In this document: positions 38,601-51,800 of the stretch, in pieces
Layout of the letters: each line of letters starts with the position of its first letter
Position numbering within the stretch: the stretch's first letter is position 1
NCBI GenBank assembly: GCA_004154925.1
Contig: QJNS01000156.1
Coordinates: 120,358-184,357 of the forward strand
DNA from: Monosporascus cannonballus
Lineage: Eukaryota > Ascomycota > Sordariomycetes > Xylariales
Direction: 5' to 3'
Length of the DNA stretch: 64,000 nt
Translations under genes and position numbers: made by a program
The notes under the pieces: generated by a model
Databases searched by the model: none
Seen by the model: only the letters and a program-made list of their open reading frames with translations
What the model was told of the DNA's origin: nothing

Positions 38601-41600
38601 CTTATGAGGATATTCCGATTACGAAAAATGCAAAAAATATATCAATAGACTGACTACTCGCATATATTATAAAAAATTCAATTTTCTAAACCGTGTCGGC
38701 AATAATAAAAATAATAAACAATAATATCGATATTTTCGATCCATAACCCCAGAAATTGTGGAATAATTGACCGAAATAAAAGATTGGCTCAAAAGAATAA
38801 TATACGCAAAAGAAACCTTTTTATTATAATTAATAAAGGAGTTATTAACCGGAAAAGGAATTAATTTAGCATATAATAGAAAAATGTTATAATAAATTTA
38901 TTACACATTTTCATTTAAATTTAGTATTTATTATACAAGTTTAGGAGAAAAGGTTATTAAAAACTAGGTTAATATTTAAGTAACTTCTGGAATAACAATG
39001 AGTATAACGCATAATAGAATATAACTAATAACATAAAAAAACAAAATATATAATTAAAAGAAATATTATAATGAAATTGAAAACAATTAATATAATTTAA
39101 CAGAACAATACGACGATAACAATAATAAATACAGTAGATTAACATATTATTTATAAAAATATAAAAAAACTGGACAAAATAGAATCAAAATTAAAAGGAA
39201 AAAGCTTCTTATAAAAAAGCCGTAAAATAACAAAACCCCAAAAAATCCCAAAAAGTTTTTTTTAAAAAAGCTTTAAACTCGATAATAAAATCCGCTAATA
39301 AACTTATGATTTTGGATATACAAATCGAAACACATTCATATATCGCATTAATGGATTACAGAGCTTTAAACGGAAATTATATGGCACCAAATATAAATAA
39401 TAAACTTAGATTATTATAGAAATATAAGATAAAACCCTCTACAGCAACGAATGCCGAAAATGAGAAATTCGTTTAAGAAAACGAGAAAATCATACGCGAA
39501 ATTAATTACTTCGAAACTTTTGTTTAAAGACGATATCAAATAATTAAGCTCGACATCGTTTTATTTAGGAATTACGATATAATTTTAGGATTACTATAAA
39601 TACGTTAATACGAAATCTTGATTAATAGAAAAACTAGCCAGAAAAGGTTTATTTCGTACCTTATTAACGGATAAAATGAAAGAATTAAAATTTTAACATT
39701 CGATCGAGGATAGTAAAGAACGCAGGAATAAAGATACGATAAAAACCTTGTTATCTAAAAGGACAGAATATAAAAAAATAGATATCAAAGAAAGGTACGA
39801 CGCATTTTCATTACAATCAAAAAGAAATTAAAGCAACTAAATAATGACTTAAAATAATAACTCTGAAAATTAAAAGATTTACCCAATATGCCACTATAAT
39901 ACCATGGATATAAGCACCTTTTTAAAAAGGAATTTAATACGAAATTACTGGAACATAATAAATAGAATTATAAAATAATCTTTAAAAAAGGATATTTAAC
40001 AAGATTTTACCATATTTAGATTCTTAAAGGAAACGAATTACGTATTTTCAAAAAATACCTGGAAAATTGTTTAGAAAAAATAAATTCGATTTTCGAAATT
40101 ACCAGCAGGTTATCAAATAGTTTTCGTATCGAAAAACAACGAAAAATTAAAATTTATGGTTAACTATTAATAACTAAACCACATTACTGTTCAAAATCGA
40201 ATGCCATTATTCCTAATCACAAAAATAAAAAGCCGACTTCATGGAGCACAATAACTTATAGTATTCGATATTAAAAATCGATATAATTTTATTAAGATTA
40301 AAAAGGATACGCAGAAAGAAATAACTTTTAAAGCGAAATATCGATTATTTAAGTATTTGGTTATATAATTAAAATCTACTATCGTGTTAATAACCTTTTA
40401 GCAGATAATTCATTATATGTTATAAAAATGTTTCAATATTTTCGTTATTTGTTATTTCCACAATATATTCATTTTTTAAAAAATAAAAAAAGAATATAAA
40501 AGATATATTCACAAATGTTTTTAAGTTTTCCAAAACGCAAGATGATGTATTAATACAGAGAAAAGTTAATTCCATATATAAAAAGTAATATATTTGGGAT
40601 ATATTAATACCCTAGAACACATTAGTATAAATCCTAAAAAAATTGTTGTAATTACAGAATAACAAAGACCAATTACGCTTAAGGTGATATAAGCATTCCC
40701 GGGATTCGCCAATTATTATAAGAAATTTCTTAAAATATTTAGCAAAATAACCATATCCGTAATAAATCTTACAAAGGAAAGTTCAAATCAACGTCATATA
40801 CGAAAAAAATATTTTAGGATATTAAAGACATAATTATTAACGAACGAGTATTAATTATGTATACTGTAAACCCCCTCGTTAAGCTAAAAAAAGATATTTC
40901 GGATTACGTATTAAATATAATAACCGCATGGCAAAATAATATAGGCAAATTGGATTTTATTATATTTTTTCGTACAAATTAAAAAAAAACCAAGCTTAAT
41001 TACAGCATCCCAAACAAGGAATTTATAGCCATTATTATGGCATTCCGAAAATTCAAGTATTACATAAAAGAAAATTTATACCAGATTAGGACTTCTACGG
41101 ATTATCAAAATCTTACTTATTTTATTACGATTAAGGAATTTGCAAAACGATAACTTTATTACGTAAAGAAATTGACGAATTTTAACTTCGTTATTATCTA
41201 TAAAAGGGGGTCAAAAAATAATAGAATAAATATTTTACATAAGTAATCAAAATTCAAAAACAATGAATTAAAGTTAGGTATAAAATTTTTAATTTCATCA
41301 TAAAAATTTATTTACGTTTGCAACAAAATGCGATAATTCGAGTAATGCCTCTTAATATATATTAAAGAATCCAGCAATATAATAATAATATCTTAAAAAA
41401 CTACAAAACAAAAGAAACTTAATTTTTAAAACAATTATCAAATAGAATTAATATAAAATATATACGAATATTAGTTACAGGAATATATAATGATTTACAA
41501 AACCTTAAAACGGTTTTAACGGTTATATTTTTTTCTCAAAATACAATTACTCATATAAAATGTTATACGATAATATGATAGGTGCACTAAAATAAAGATT

Positions 41601-43257
41601 GAACAATATAAACTATTCGAAAAATTACATTTATTATTAGTTACAAAATAACCATAATGTTTAATTATAGTCGATTTTATTATCAAATTTCTTTTATCAC
41701 AATATTGAACTACGGAAATATATTATGATAGCATTTTCGTAATAGTCGATTGATTTACGAAGTTTTTTTTATTTCCTACCACATTACAAAAACATAAACG
41801 CCGAACAAATAACATAAATTAATTTCAGATATATCCTTAACATATATGGTTTATCGATAGAAATTATTTTAAATAAAAGATTAATATTTGCATCTATATT
41901 TTGGCAAATTTTAATAACATAAATCCGGTAAAATTACAAAGTATTTAACGAATTTAAACCTTAAGTAAATCAATAAACAAACTAAAATTTGGAAATTTAC
42001 TTATAATATTACGTTAATTATAAAGAAAAATAACAAGGTTAAAAAATTGGGAATTGTATAAATGGCTAATAATACTATGTATTACGAAAATATCAAAATA
42101 ATATAAATAAATACATGATTTAGTTTTATTTTAAAGGTTTATAAGAAAACACATATTAACGAACTAATTAATATTAAAATAATCTTGATATTAAAATAAT
42201 TAAGATTATTCCATTACGAAATAAAATTAAAATTAAAAATGGTTAAAAAGTAATTTTCGAAAAGAGGGAAATAATTTTTCTAATTTTGAAAAATATTTAA
42301 ATAAAACGATTTAATAGAGATAATTGATTTTAAACATATCAGCCTTGATAACGTCGCCAAGAAAATCTTAAAGAATAATTACTAAATAAAGCTTTTACAA
42401 AAAGTTAAATTTTATGAAATTTTATACGTTTTTTATTCTAATTAATATTAAATATAATTAAAGTATATACGGTATAAAACGATGTAAAAAGTAAAAAAAT
42501 ATAAGTTGAAAAAACTTCAATATACGGAAATAAAATAGACTTATTTAATATTTAATTAAATAAAAAAAGTACCCGGATGTCGAAAACACTTAAATTTTCG
42601 CCAAATATCATATTAGCGCTTAACGCCTATTAAAAGACTTTTACTAATAACGCCGAAATCGTCAAAATCAAAAGTTCCACAATTATTAAACGACCAGTCG
42701 GTGGATTTTAGGATGAACCAGTCGAAAAAAAGAGCGGCCTTTGCCGCTATGGCCTTAACGGCCTTTAGTTCGACCTGTTTTTTTTGGACGTTTTAACATA
42801 TCTAACTTTTCCAAGGACCGAAGCCCGCGGGATAATATACTTATTATATAATCGGTTCATAGTTTCGTTTCCTTTCGAAATCGATAAATTTTGGACTGCG
42901 TTTATCCCTTTTTTTTAATTTTTTCAAATTCCCTTTTAACCTTAAGGTAATTCAAAACAAGCTTTTTAAATTAAAAAATGGAAAAACCATTAAGGTTATA
43001 AAGACCTTGATTCCGCGTTACGTATTTTTCGTACTAGAAGAAATCTGACGAAAGAAGACGGCAAAATAATAATGCGCAACGAATGTAATACGAATACAGA
43101 AATATATTTATTATTTAAAAAGTGATAAACCTCAGCAAATTATTTCGTTTTTTTATTTTTGTATTAATTGGTCTTTTAATACGATTGGATATAATAATTA
43201 AAGAAAACTTATTTAAAAAAAGTTTTTCGGAACGAAAATTGTAGAAAAAGGAAATCG

Positions 43258-43627
43258 TATTATAATTTAACAAATTACGGCCCTGGGAAATGGTTCCAAT
43301 GAGAAAATAATTAAGCCATATAAATCGAGTTACGTAACGGCTCGACAGGATTTATCGTAAAGCACATAGAGCCAGGCTCTATAGAATTTATCGTAAAGCC
43401 TATTAAGCTAGGCTCGATAACGTCGAAAAAATCGAATATAATACGTCTATTATATCTATAATTTAGATAATATTAGCTTGCAATAAAATATCGTTACTTA
43501 AGGCATCCTTGATATTGCGAGACGTAATGCGTTACTGTATTAATTGCTCAGTTTCTCATGATATTCCTGCGAATATAAACTCGTACGACTAAGGTTTAAC
43601 AGTTGGTTAATCCTCTGAGCCGTTACC
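43258..43627 (+). repeat. 3' LTR of Gypsy C
   Basis: About 370 bases from TATTATAATT to CCGTTAC. The same length as the 5' copy within one base and with the same number of internal repeats, but many transitions apart. Confidence 0.8.
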
Positions 43628-46600
43628 TATGGTTTTTTTATCAATAATTGAATAATATCACTATTAAAAATAAAATATTATTACCTTTAATTACGGAACT
43701 AAACGACCGAATTTACGGAGCAAAATGGTTTTTAACATTCGATTTTAAAAATAAAAATAATCTTATTAAGATTAAAAAAAGATAGGAATAAAATACAGCT
43801 TTTAGGACGAAGTTCGGATTATTTAAGTATTTAGTTATACTAATGGGATATACGAACGTAATAATAACTTTTGAACCGATAATAAATTATATATTACCAC
43901 AAAATCCTAATATTTTTGTCGTTTAATATCTCGATAATATTTTTATTTTTCCAGAAACGAAAAGAACATATATAATATACGTTCATGAAGTTTTTTAAGT
44001 TTTACGGAACGTAGTGTTACTTATTAATGCAGAAAAGAATTAATTTCACGAATAGAAAATAAAATATTTGAGATCTATTATTACCATAAAAGATATTAAG
44101 ATGGACTGTAAGAAAGTGGTTACAATTACAAAAGGGCAAACGTTAACTAAAATTAAACAGGGATAGGTATTTTTTAATTTTGTTAATTATTATAAGAAAT
44201 GTATTCGAAATTTTAGCAAAAGAATTATATCCCTAATGAACTTTACGAGGAAAGAAAAAGAGTTTAAATTAATATCAAATACGAAAAAAACACTTTAAGA
44301 TATTAACGATGCGATTGTTAACAAATTAATATTAATTATATTCAATTTAAAATATTTTGTTGAAATAAATAGTGATATATCGGATTGCGTATTAAACGTA
44401 ATAATTAAATAACCAAGTGATTAAGGAAAATTATATCTTATTGCATTTTTTTCCTATAAATTAAAAAAGCCGATTTAAATTACAGTATGCACGATAAGGA
44501 ATTTATGGTTATTATTATGGTATTTTGAAAGTTTATGTGTTTTTTTAAAGGAGAATTTATACCAAATTAAAGTTTATAGGGATTATTAACTTTTTACGCG
44601 ATTTATTACGACTAGGGAACTTATAAGATAATAATTTTATTATATAAGAAATTGGCGAATTTTAAGTTCTTTATTATTTATTAAACCGGCTTAAAAGCTA
44701 ACACAGTAAATGCTTTAAATAAACGACCAAACTTTGAAAAGAAATTAGTTAAAATTAATTATATAATATTTCATATTATTATAAAAAGGTTTTTACCTTT
44801 GCGACAGATCATAATAATTTGGGTACTACCTTTTAATACATATTAGGAATGTTATTAATATAATTATGATTTCCTAAAAATTCAAAAAAATAAATAAATT
44901 ATACGTTTTTAAAACATATCAGAAAGATTTAATACGAAATATATAGGAATACCAGTTATGTATATATCCAATGTTTTATAAGATTTTAAAACGGCTTTAA
45001 CGCATATGTTCCTTTCTTAAAATATAATAATCGGTATAAAAAATTATATAACGGTATAATGTTTGAGCCAGAATAAAAACTCGACGATATAGGTGATACG
45101 GAAAATTATAATTATTATTAATTATAAAAGGATTATAATTTTTAATTATATTTGATGTTATTACCAAATCTTTTATAACAAAAGGTTCTATAATAGAAAA
45201 ATATTATGATAATATTTTCGTAATCGTTAACATATTTATAAAACTTTTATATTTTTTACTATATTACAAAAATAAAAACTACGAACAAATAACATATATT
45301 TTCTTTAAACATATATTTAATATATAGGAATTATTAATGGAAAATATCTTAGATAAAAATTTAATAATTATATTTAAGTTTTGGCAAGATTTTACAATAT
45401 AAATCAGTTTAAATTACAAATTATTTAAAGGTTTTAAATTTTAAATATATTAATTAATAAAAACAACGAATTAAAATTTAAACGTTTATTTACGACATTA
45501 TATTAATTATAAATAAAATAACCGCGTTAACAAAATACTTATTATTTAATTAACTTTTAATACCAGTTATTACAAAAATATTAAAATAGTTTAACCGACG
45601 TAAAATTTAATTTTATTGCACGAATATATTGTAAAGTATGCGACAACGGACTAATTAATATTAAAATAATTCTTTGTTAAAACAATTATTATAATTATCT
45701 CAAAAAATAAAAACGAAATTAAATTTCGTACGTAAGTAAATATGTAAATATTTTAACGGGAAAAAGTGAAAAAGACTAACTGTTAAAAACGGGTAAATAA
45801 TTTTTCTTAGTACGAAAAACATTTCAATAAAACTATTTAACAAAAAACATAATTATAAATATGTCGATTTATACAAAATCGCTAAAAAGATCTCGAAAGA
45901 ATAATTATTAATTAAACTTTTTACAGAATATTAAATTCTATTTAATTTTCAAAGTTTTTAATTAAATTAATAACAAGTAAAATTAAGGTCCATATAATAC
46001 AAAATAATATAAAAATAAAAGACGAATAAATATACGAAATGGAGAATACTTTCGATATCTAAAAATAAAACAGATTTACTCAGTACCTAATGAAGTAAAA
46101 AAAGTACCCGAACGCCGAAAATATCTAGAAACCTGCCAAAAATCTTATTAGCGCCTAAGGCCTGTTGAAAATCTTTTACTAATAACGCCGAAATTAACGG
46201 AATTAAAAATTTTCAAATTAATAAATAACTAATCAGTAGATTTAAAGTTAGACCAGTCGAAAAAAACGCGGCCTTTATTAATATGATTTTAGCGGCCTTT
46301 AATTTGGCTTATTGTTTTTGACGCTCTAACTTATCGAATTTTTCTAAGGATTAATGTATGCCAATTAATATATGTATTATACGATCGGCCCTTAATTCTT
46401 TTTGTTTTCGAAGCCGACGAACTTTGGCTTACGTTTATTTCGTTTATTTTTAACTTTCTTAAGTTCCGTTTCAACCTTAAGATAATTAGAAATAAGGCTT
46501 TTAAATTAAAAAATAAAAAAACTATTAACATTTTAAAAGTCTTAATACTGCGTTATATATATTTCATATGGAGAGAAATTTGACCAAAATATACGACAAG

Positions 46601-47204
46601 ATAATAATCCGAAATAAGTATAATCTAAATATATAGGTATATTTATAATCTGAAAAATAATAAATTTAAGCAGGTTATTTTGCTTGTTAGTTCTTCTGTT
46701 AATGGGTTTTTTAATATGATCTAATATAATAGCAAAAAAAACTTACAAAAAAAAGAAAAAGAAATTTTCGGGACGAAAATTATAGAGAAGAAGAATCGTA
46801 TTATAATCTAATAGGCTGCGGTCTTGGGAAACGATTGCAATAGAAAAATAACTAAGCCATATAGGTTAAGTTATGTAACGGCTCGACAGGATCTATCGTA
46901 AAGCCTATAAAGCCGGGTTTGACAAGATCTATCGTAAAACATATAAAACTAGGCTCGACAAAATCTATCGTAAAGCTTATAGAGCCAGGTTCGATAAGGT
47001 CGGAAGAACCAAGTATAATACGTTCGTTATTTCCATAATTTAAATAATGTTAGGTTATAATAAAATATCGTTACCCAAGCAACTCTTAATATTACGAAAC
47101 GTAATACGTTATTGTATTTATTGCTTAAAATCCTACGATATTCCTGCTAATATAAACCCGTACGACTAAGGTTTAATAATTTGTTAAACTTCCTAGCTGT
47201 TATA
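43628..47204 (+). mobile_element. Ty3/Gypsy element F, 5'-truncated
   Basis: Starts abruptly inside the reverse transcriptase region (compare 21240 onward) and continues through RNase H, integrase and a chromodomain remnant (about 46080-46165) to a 3' LTR at 46799-47204. It has the LTR family of element C with one extra internal repeat. All frames are broken by stops. Confidence 0.78.
46799..47204 (+). repeat. 3' LTR of Gypsy F
   Basis: 406 bases. Aligns with the 369-base LTRs of C but has three instead of two copies of the unit of about 37 bases (GCTCGACAGGATCTATCGTA and variants). Confidence 0.85.
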
Positions 47205-47700
47205 TAATAATTAAAAAGAAATAGGTATTAATAATAATCGTATTTAATATTTATATTGCGAATTATATGCTAAATTACTTTTTTGTCTTTTACTTTCTAT
47301 TTTTATTGTAAATAACTTATAACAACTTTATTCCAAACTTCTAATATTATATATAAACTTTTTAATTATTATTTTTTAAAATCAAAACTCTGTGAAAAAA
47401 TATCCACTTTTTATATTTTATATGATCTTTTTTCGGGACCAAACCATTTACAATAAATTCTCAGCATGTTTTCAATTATTTTGGCCGGCTTTTTTCGTAA
47501 ATAAATACCTTTATAAAATATCGAAAATCGCATAGAGTAATAAAAATAATTAAATCGCTTTTGAAAGGTATAATAAATACAATATAATATAAATAGGTTT
47601 CGATATTAAAATACTTTTTCCGATTAGCTAAACCGAAGAAATTAAATTAAAACGAATTAAGCCGTAACTAGACGGATCAAAACGTCAGCCGGCCCGACCA
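47205..47700. other. unassigned AT-rich stretch between F and G
   Basis: About 500 bases with no readable domain or LTR. The last 60 bases before the LTR of G are less AT-rich (GTCAGCCGGCCCGACC), perhaps flanking DNA that was less altered. Confidence 0.4.
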
Positions 47701-48174
47701 TGTTATGATCTAACCAAACCAGGTCTGTAGAAACGATTTAGCCAAATACCCGGAAATACTTCAGCCCGAATGACGTGATCGTCCTTAGCTAAGATTTACT
47801 GAGCACTACTAAGCGATTGCTTAGTTAAGATTCCCGGAGTACTACTGAGCGATTACTTTGTAAAGATTTATTGAGCACTTTAAAGTGACTGCTTATTTAA
47901 GATTTATTACCTATGATTAAACGATTGCTTAACTAAGATTTACAAATAAAAAATACGTAATAATAATCGGATTAATATATAAAATATGGATATTTACCTG
48001 TTTTATATTTTAAATAACTTTAATTTATAATATAATATCGTTAATTAAAATATGTTTATTATTACGAGATATAATACGTTATTATATTTATTATTGAAAT
48101 TTCTACGATATTCTTAGTAATATAATTTCGTACAACTTGAGTTTAATAACAAGTTAAATCGTTTAACCGTTATA
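47701..48174 (+). repeat. 5' LTR of Gypsy G
   Basis: 474 bases from TGTTATGATCTAACC to CCGTTATA. The first 80 or so bases keep a fairly normal composition. A tandem array of units of about 36 bases occupies 47784-47943. Confidence 0.82.
47784..47943. repeat. tandem repeat in the LTR of G, unit about 36 bases
   Basis: About four imperfect units beginning CTTAGCTAAGATTTACTGAG and ending near AAGCGATTG. Such arrays in U3 can act as transcriptional enhancer repeats; that role is inferred. Confidence 0.85.
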
Positions 48175-48438
48175 CGTTATAAGTTTTTATTTAATAATAC
48201 TATTAGATTTTAATTAATATCTTTAAATTAACATGTTAACTAATACCTAAGCATCTTTTGCCACCGCGCAGCTCTAAGCCAGAATTAAGGAATTCGAATA
48301 GCAAATTTCACAATTTGCGAGATAAATAACAGCCATTTCGATTCGAACTATCGTATTAGAGTATAAGGCTAAAAAGTCTTAGCATTACGATGAGAAGAAA
48401 AACGTTTAAAGTTTTCTTAATTAAGCACGAACATATTT

Positions 48439-48817
48439 TATAACGGCTAAGGGGTTTAACTAACTATTCAACCTTAGTCGTACGAGTTCATGTTAGCAGA
48501 AATAATGTGAAAAATTGAGCAATAAATACAATAACGTATTACGTTTATAATACTAAAGGTGCCTTGGATAATAAATTATTATTACAAATTAAAGTTATTT
48601 AAATTATTAAAGTAATAAACGCATATATCTATTAATTTTGATATTATTATTTATTTTTAGTTAATTGTGTTTAGTAAGATTTTGCTAAATAATTACTTAA
48701 TATTAATTTTGCGTATTTAGTAAATTTTTGTTAAATACTTATTAAGTAATATGGAAAGGTAATCTATATTATTTTCGTTAACCGTTTTCCGAAGCCGGAA
48801 GGTTTTAGGTTATAATA
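48439..48817 (-). repeat. 3' LTR of Gypsy E
   Basis: 379 bases. On the minus strand it starts TATTATAACC, the RIP form of TGTTACAATC. Confidence 0.9.
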
Positions 48818-51800
48818 TGATTTTCTGTTTTCTTAAATTTTGCTTTTAAGATTTTTATTTTTTGATAAATATTACCGGTTTTTTACGTTATCGGATCGCA
48901 TTGCAAAAACTCGACGTCAAACTTCATTTATTATTTGTAGGCAAAACATTTTTTATTGTTAAAGATTGTAACCTTTAAATTATACCGTATTCTTTATGTT
49001 TTTTTAATGTTTGAAAATACGAAATAATAAAAAACATTTTTTAAAATTGGAAAAACATTATTAGTAAAAGATAAAGAAGGTTATCGCGCGTTTAATCCGG
49101 TTCGGAAAACAAAAGGTTTTTTTGGTTTAAAAAAATAAAAATAATATAACTAAAATTATAATCGTTAAAAAGATTAAAAAACAAAAATGCCAGAAGTAAG
49201 GTATTGTTGAGGTTTTTATAGCCGTCTTGGTTTTTCCCGCTGGTCCCGTATATTAGTTTGGTATCTATAATACCGATTGGTCCGTTAAAAATATTAATTG
49301 GGATGTAATTATTTCTGGTAATTTCGTTATTATTAATAAAAGTTCTTTAATAAGCGTTAGGTGTTAATAAGGTTTTTGGCGAAGTTTTAGATATTTTCGA
49401 AATCCGGGTACCTTTTCCGTTTAATTAGCTATTATATAAATTCCTTTTGTGATTGTATATTAATAATTTGTTTTATTTTATATTCTTATATATTTTTTAT
49501 TTTTATATCGTGTTATACCACCTATATTTTAATTATATTGGTTATTAATACGAATAAAAAACCGAAAAAAAACTAAATAAAGTTTAATATTTGATAAAAG
49601 TTCTAATCAGTAAATGTAGTCTGATATTCTTTTAAGGATTGTATATTGACCAATACATTTAAAATCGAAACTTTTAGGAAATTATTTATTTAAATATTTT
49701 TACAACAAGGAAACATTTTTGCCTTTTTCCGAAAACTATTTTTTTTAATTCTTTCTGGTTATAATATTTGCTTTTTTAATTACGTAAGATTCTTAATTGT
49801 ATTATTAATTGTTGGTGTAATTACCGTACTTATTTTAATATAAAGACTATTTTAATATTAATTGAATTATAATTGCAAATATTTTTATAAATTTTTAAAA
49901 TAAAACCCAAATTCACGTCCGTTAATATTAATTTAATAATTTCTTAATAAATAATATTATAAATTAATTAAGTAATACGTAATTTTGTAACTTCATTATT
50001 TTGTTCGTAATGAATATAATATTGTAAATATCTTTCCAAAATTTGGTTTATTCGCTTTATATATTTATTTCTCTAATATTTATATATCTATAATAATATA
50101 TAATTTAAGTTGATTTATGGTATAAGGCATTATTAAAATATAAATATAAAGCTTAATACCTTATTTATTATTTTCTTTTTAATAATCGGTATATATTAAA
50201 AATATATTTCCAAAAAGTATATGTTTTTTATTCGGCGTTTATATTTTTCTAATATTGTAAAAAATACACAATTTTCGTAAATCGATCAGTAATTACGAAA
50301 GTGTTATTTTAATATATTCCGGAAATCGGACTTTTTAATATAAAAATCTCATAATAAAATCGAATATAATTAAATATCATAGATATGATATAGTATATAA
50401 TAACTACATTTTTCGTAAAACTTATATAATTAAGCCTTAATTTTGACGTAAATATCGTATTACCGTATATTTTATATACTGTTAATTTGATTTTAAAATA
50501 GGAATACATGTGTTAAAGCCATTTTAAGGTCTTATAAACCTCTGGATATCTATATAACTGGTATTCGTATATATTTCGTATTAAATCTTTCCGGAAATCT
50601 TTTAAAATTTACAATTTATTTATTTTTTGAGTTTTTAGCAAATTATAATTATATTATTAAAATTCCTAATACATATTAAAAGGTATTACTCGAATTATCG
50701 TACTTTATTACGGGCGTAAATATTTCTTTATAATACTATCAAAAATCGTATAAATAATTTTAATTAATTTCTTTTTATAATCTGGTTATTTAATTAAAGC
50801 ATTTCCATTATTATTTTTAAATCTTTTTATGGATAAGAACGAAGTTAAAGTTTGTGAATTTCTTCATATAACGAAATTATCGTTTAATAAATTTTTAATC
50901 GTAATAAATCGGGTAAAAATTTGATAATCCGTATATACGTTAACCTAGTATAAGTTTCCTTTTAGGAAATACTTAAATTCTCGGAATATTATAATAATGG
51001 CTATAAATTCTACATCGGGAATACCGTAATTAAATTCGGCTTTTCTTAATTTATACGAAAAAATTACATTAAAATATAATTTACCTTAATTATTTCGTTA
51101 TCCAATTACTACGTTTAATGTATAATCCGAAATATCGGTTTTTAATTTAAAAAAGCGGTTTGATCCGTATATAATTAATAATAATTTGTTAATAATCGTA
51201 TCCTTAATATTCTACAATATCTTTCCGTATTTGGCGTTTATTTAAACTTTTTTCTTCGTAAAGTTCGTTAAGAAAATAATTATTTTATAAAAGTTTCGAC
51301 TATATTTTCTATAATAATTAACGAGTCCAAATAATGTAAGCATTTTTTATCGTAATTAACGTTTGCTTTTTTGTAATTAAAACGATTTTCTTCAAATATA
51401 TTTTAATATGACCAACAATAAAAATATATCTCAAATATTTTATTACATATACGCAAAATTAATATTTTTCCGCGTTAACAAATGCCTTTACGTTTTGTAT
51501 TAAAAGATTTTATAAATGTATTTTGCATATGCTTTTTCCGTTTTTGAAAAAATAAGAATATCGTCAAGATTACAAATAACGAAAATATCGAAATATTTTC
51601 GTAATATTTAATTTATTATTCGTTAAAAAGTTATTAGTATATTCGCAAATTCTACCATTGTAATCAAATACTTGAATAGTTTGTATTTCGTCTTAAAAGT
51701 TTTCTTTATTCGTATCTTTTTTTAATTTTAATAACGGTATATTATTTTTTAAGATCGAATTATATAAATTATTTATTTCGGTTAAATTATATTGTTTTTT

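Larger units (their letters stand above)
31017..43627 (+). mobile_element. Ty3/Gypsy element C (interrupted by D)
   Basis: The 5' LTR is 31017-31385 and the 3' LTR about 43258-43627, both about 370 bases with the same internal repeats. Gag sequence runs to about 32095 and pol resumes at about 38610 with RT, integrase and a chromodomain remnant (near 42540-42620). About 640 bases of the gag-pol region equivalent to 19000-19640 are missing across the insertion of D. No matching target duplication is seen (GAATA before, CTATG/TATGG after), which suggests recombination with the neighbouring element F. All frames are broken. Confidence 0.72.

Noticed and set aside
47784..47943. The 36-base repeats as a CRISPR array
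   Set aside because: They are contiguous imperfect repeats without spacers, inside a retrotransposon LTR in a eukaryote.
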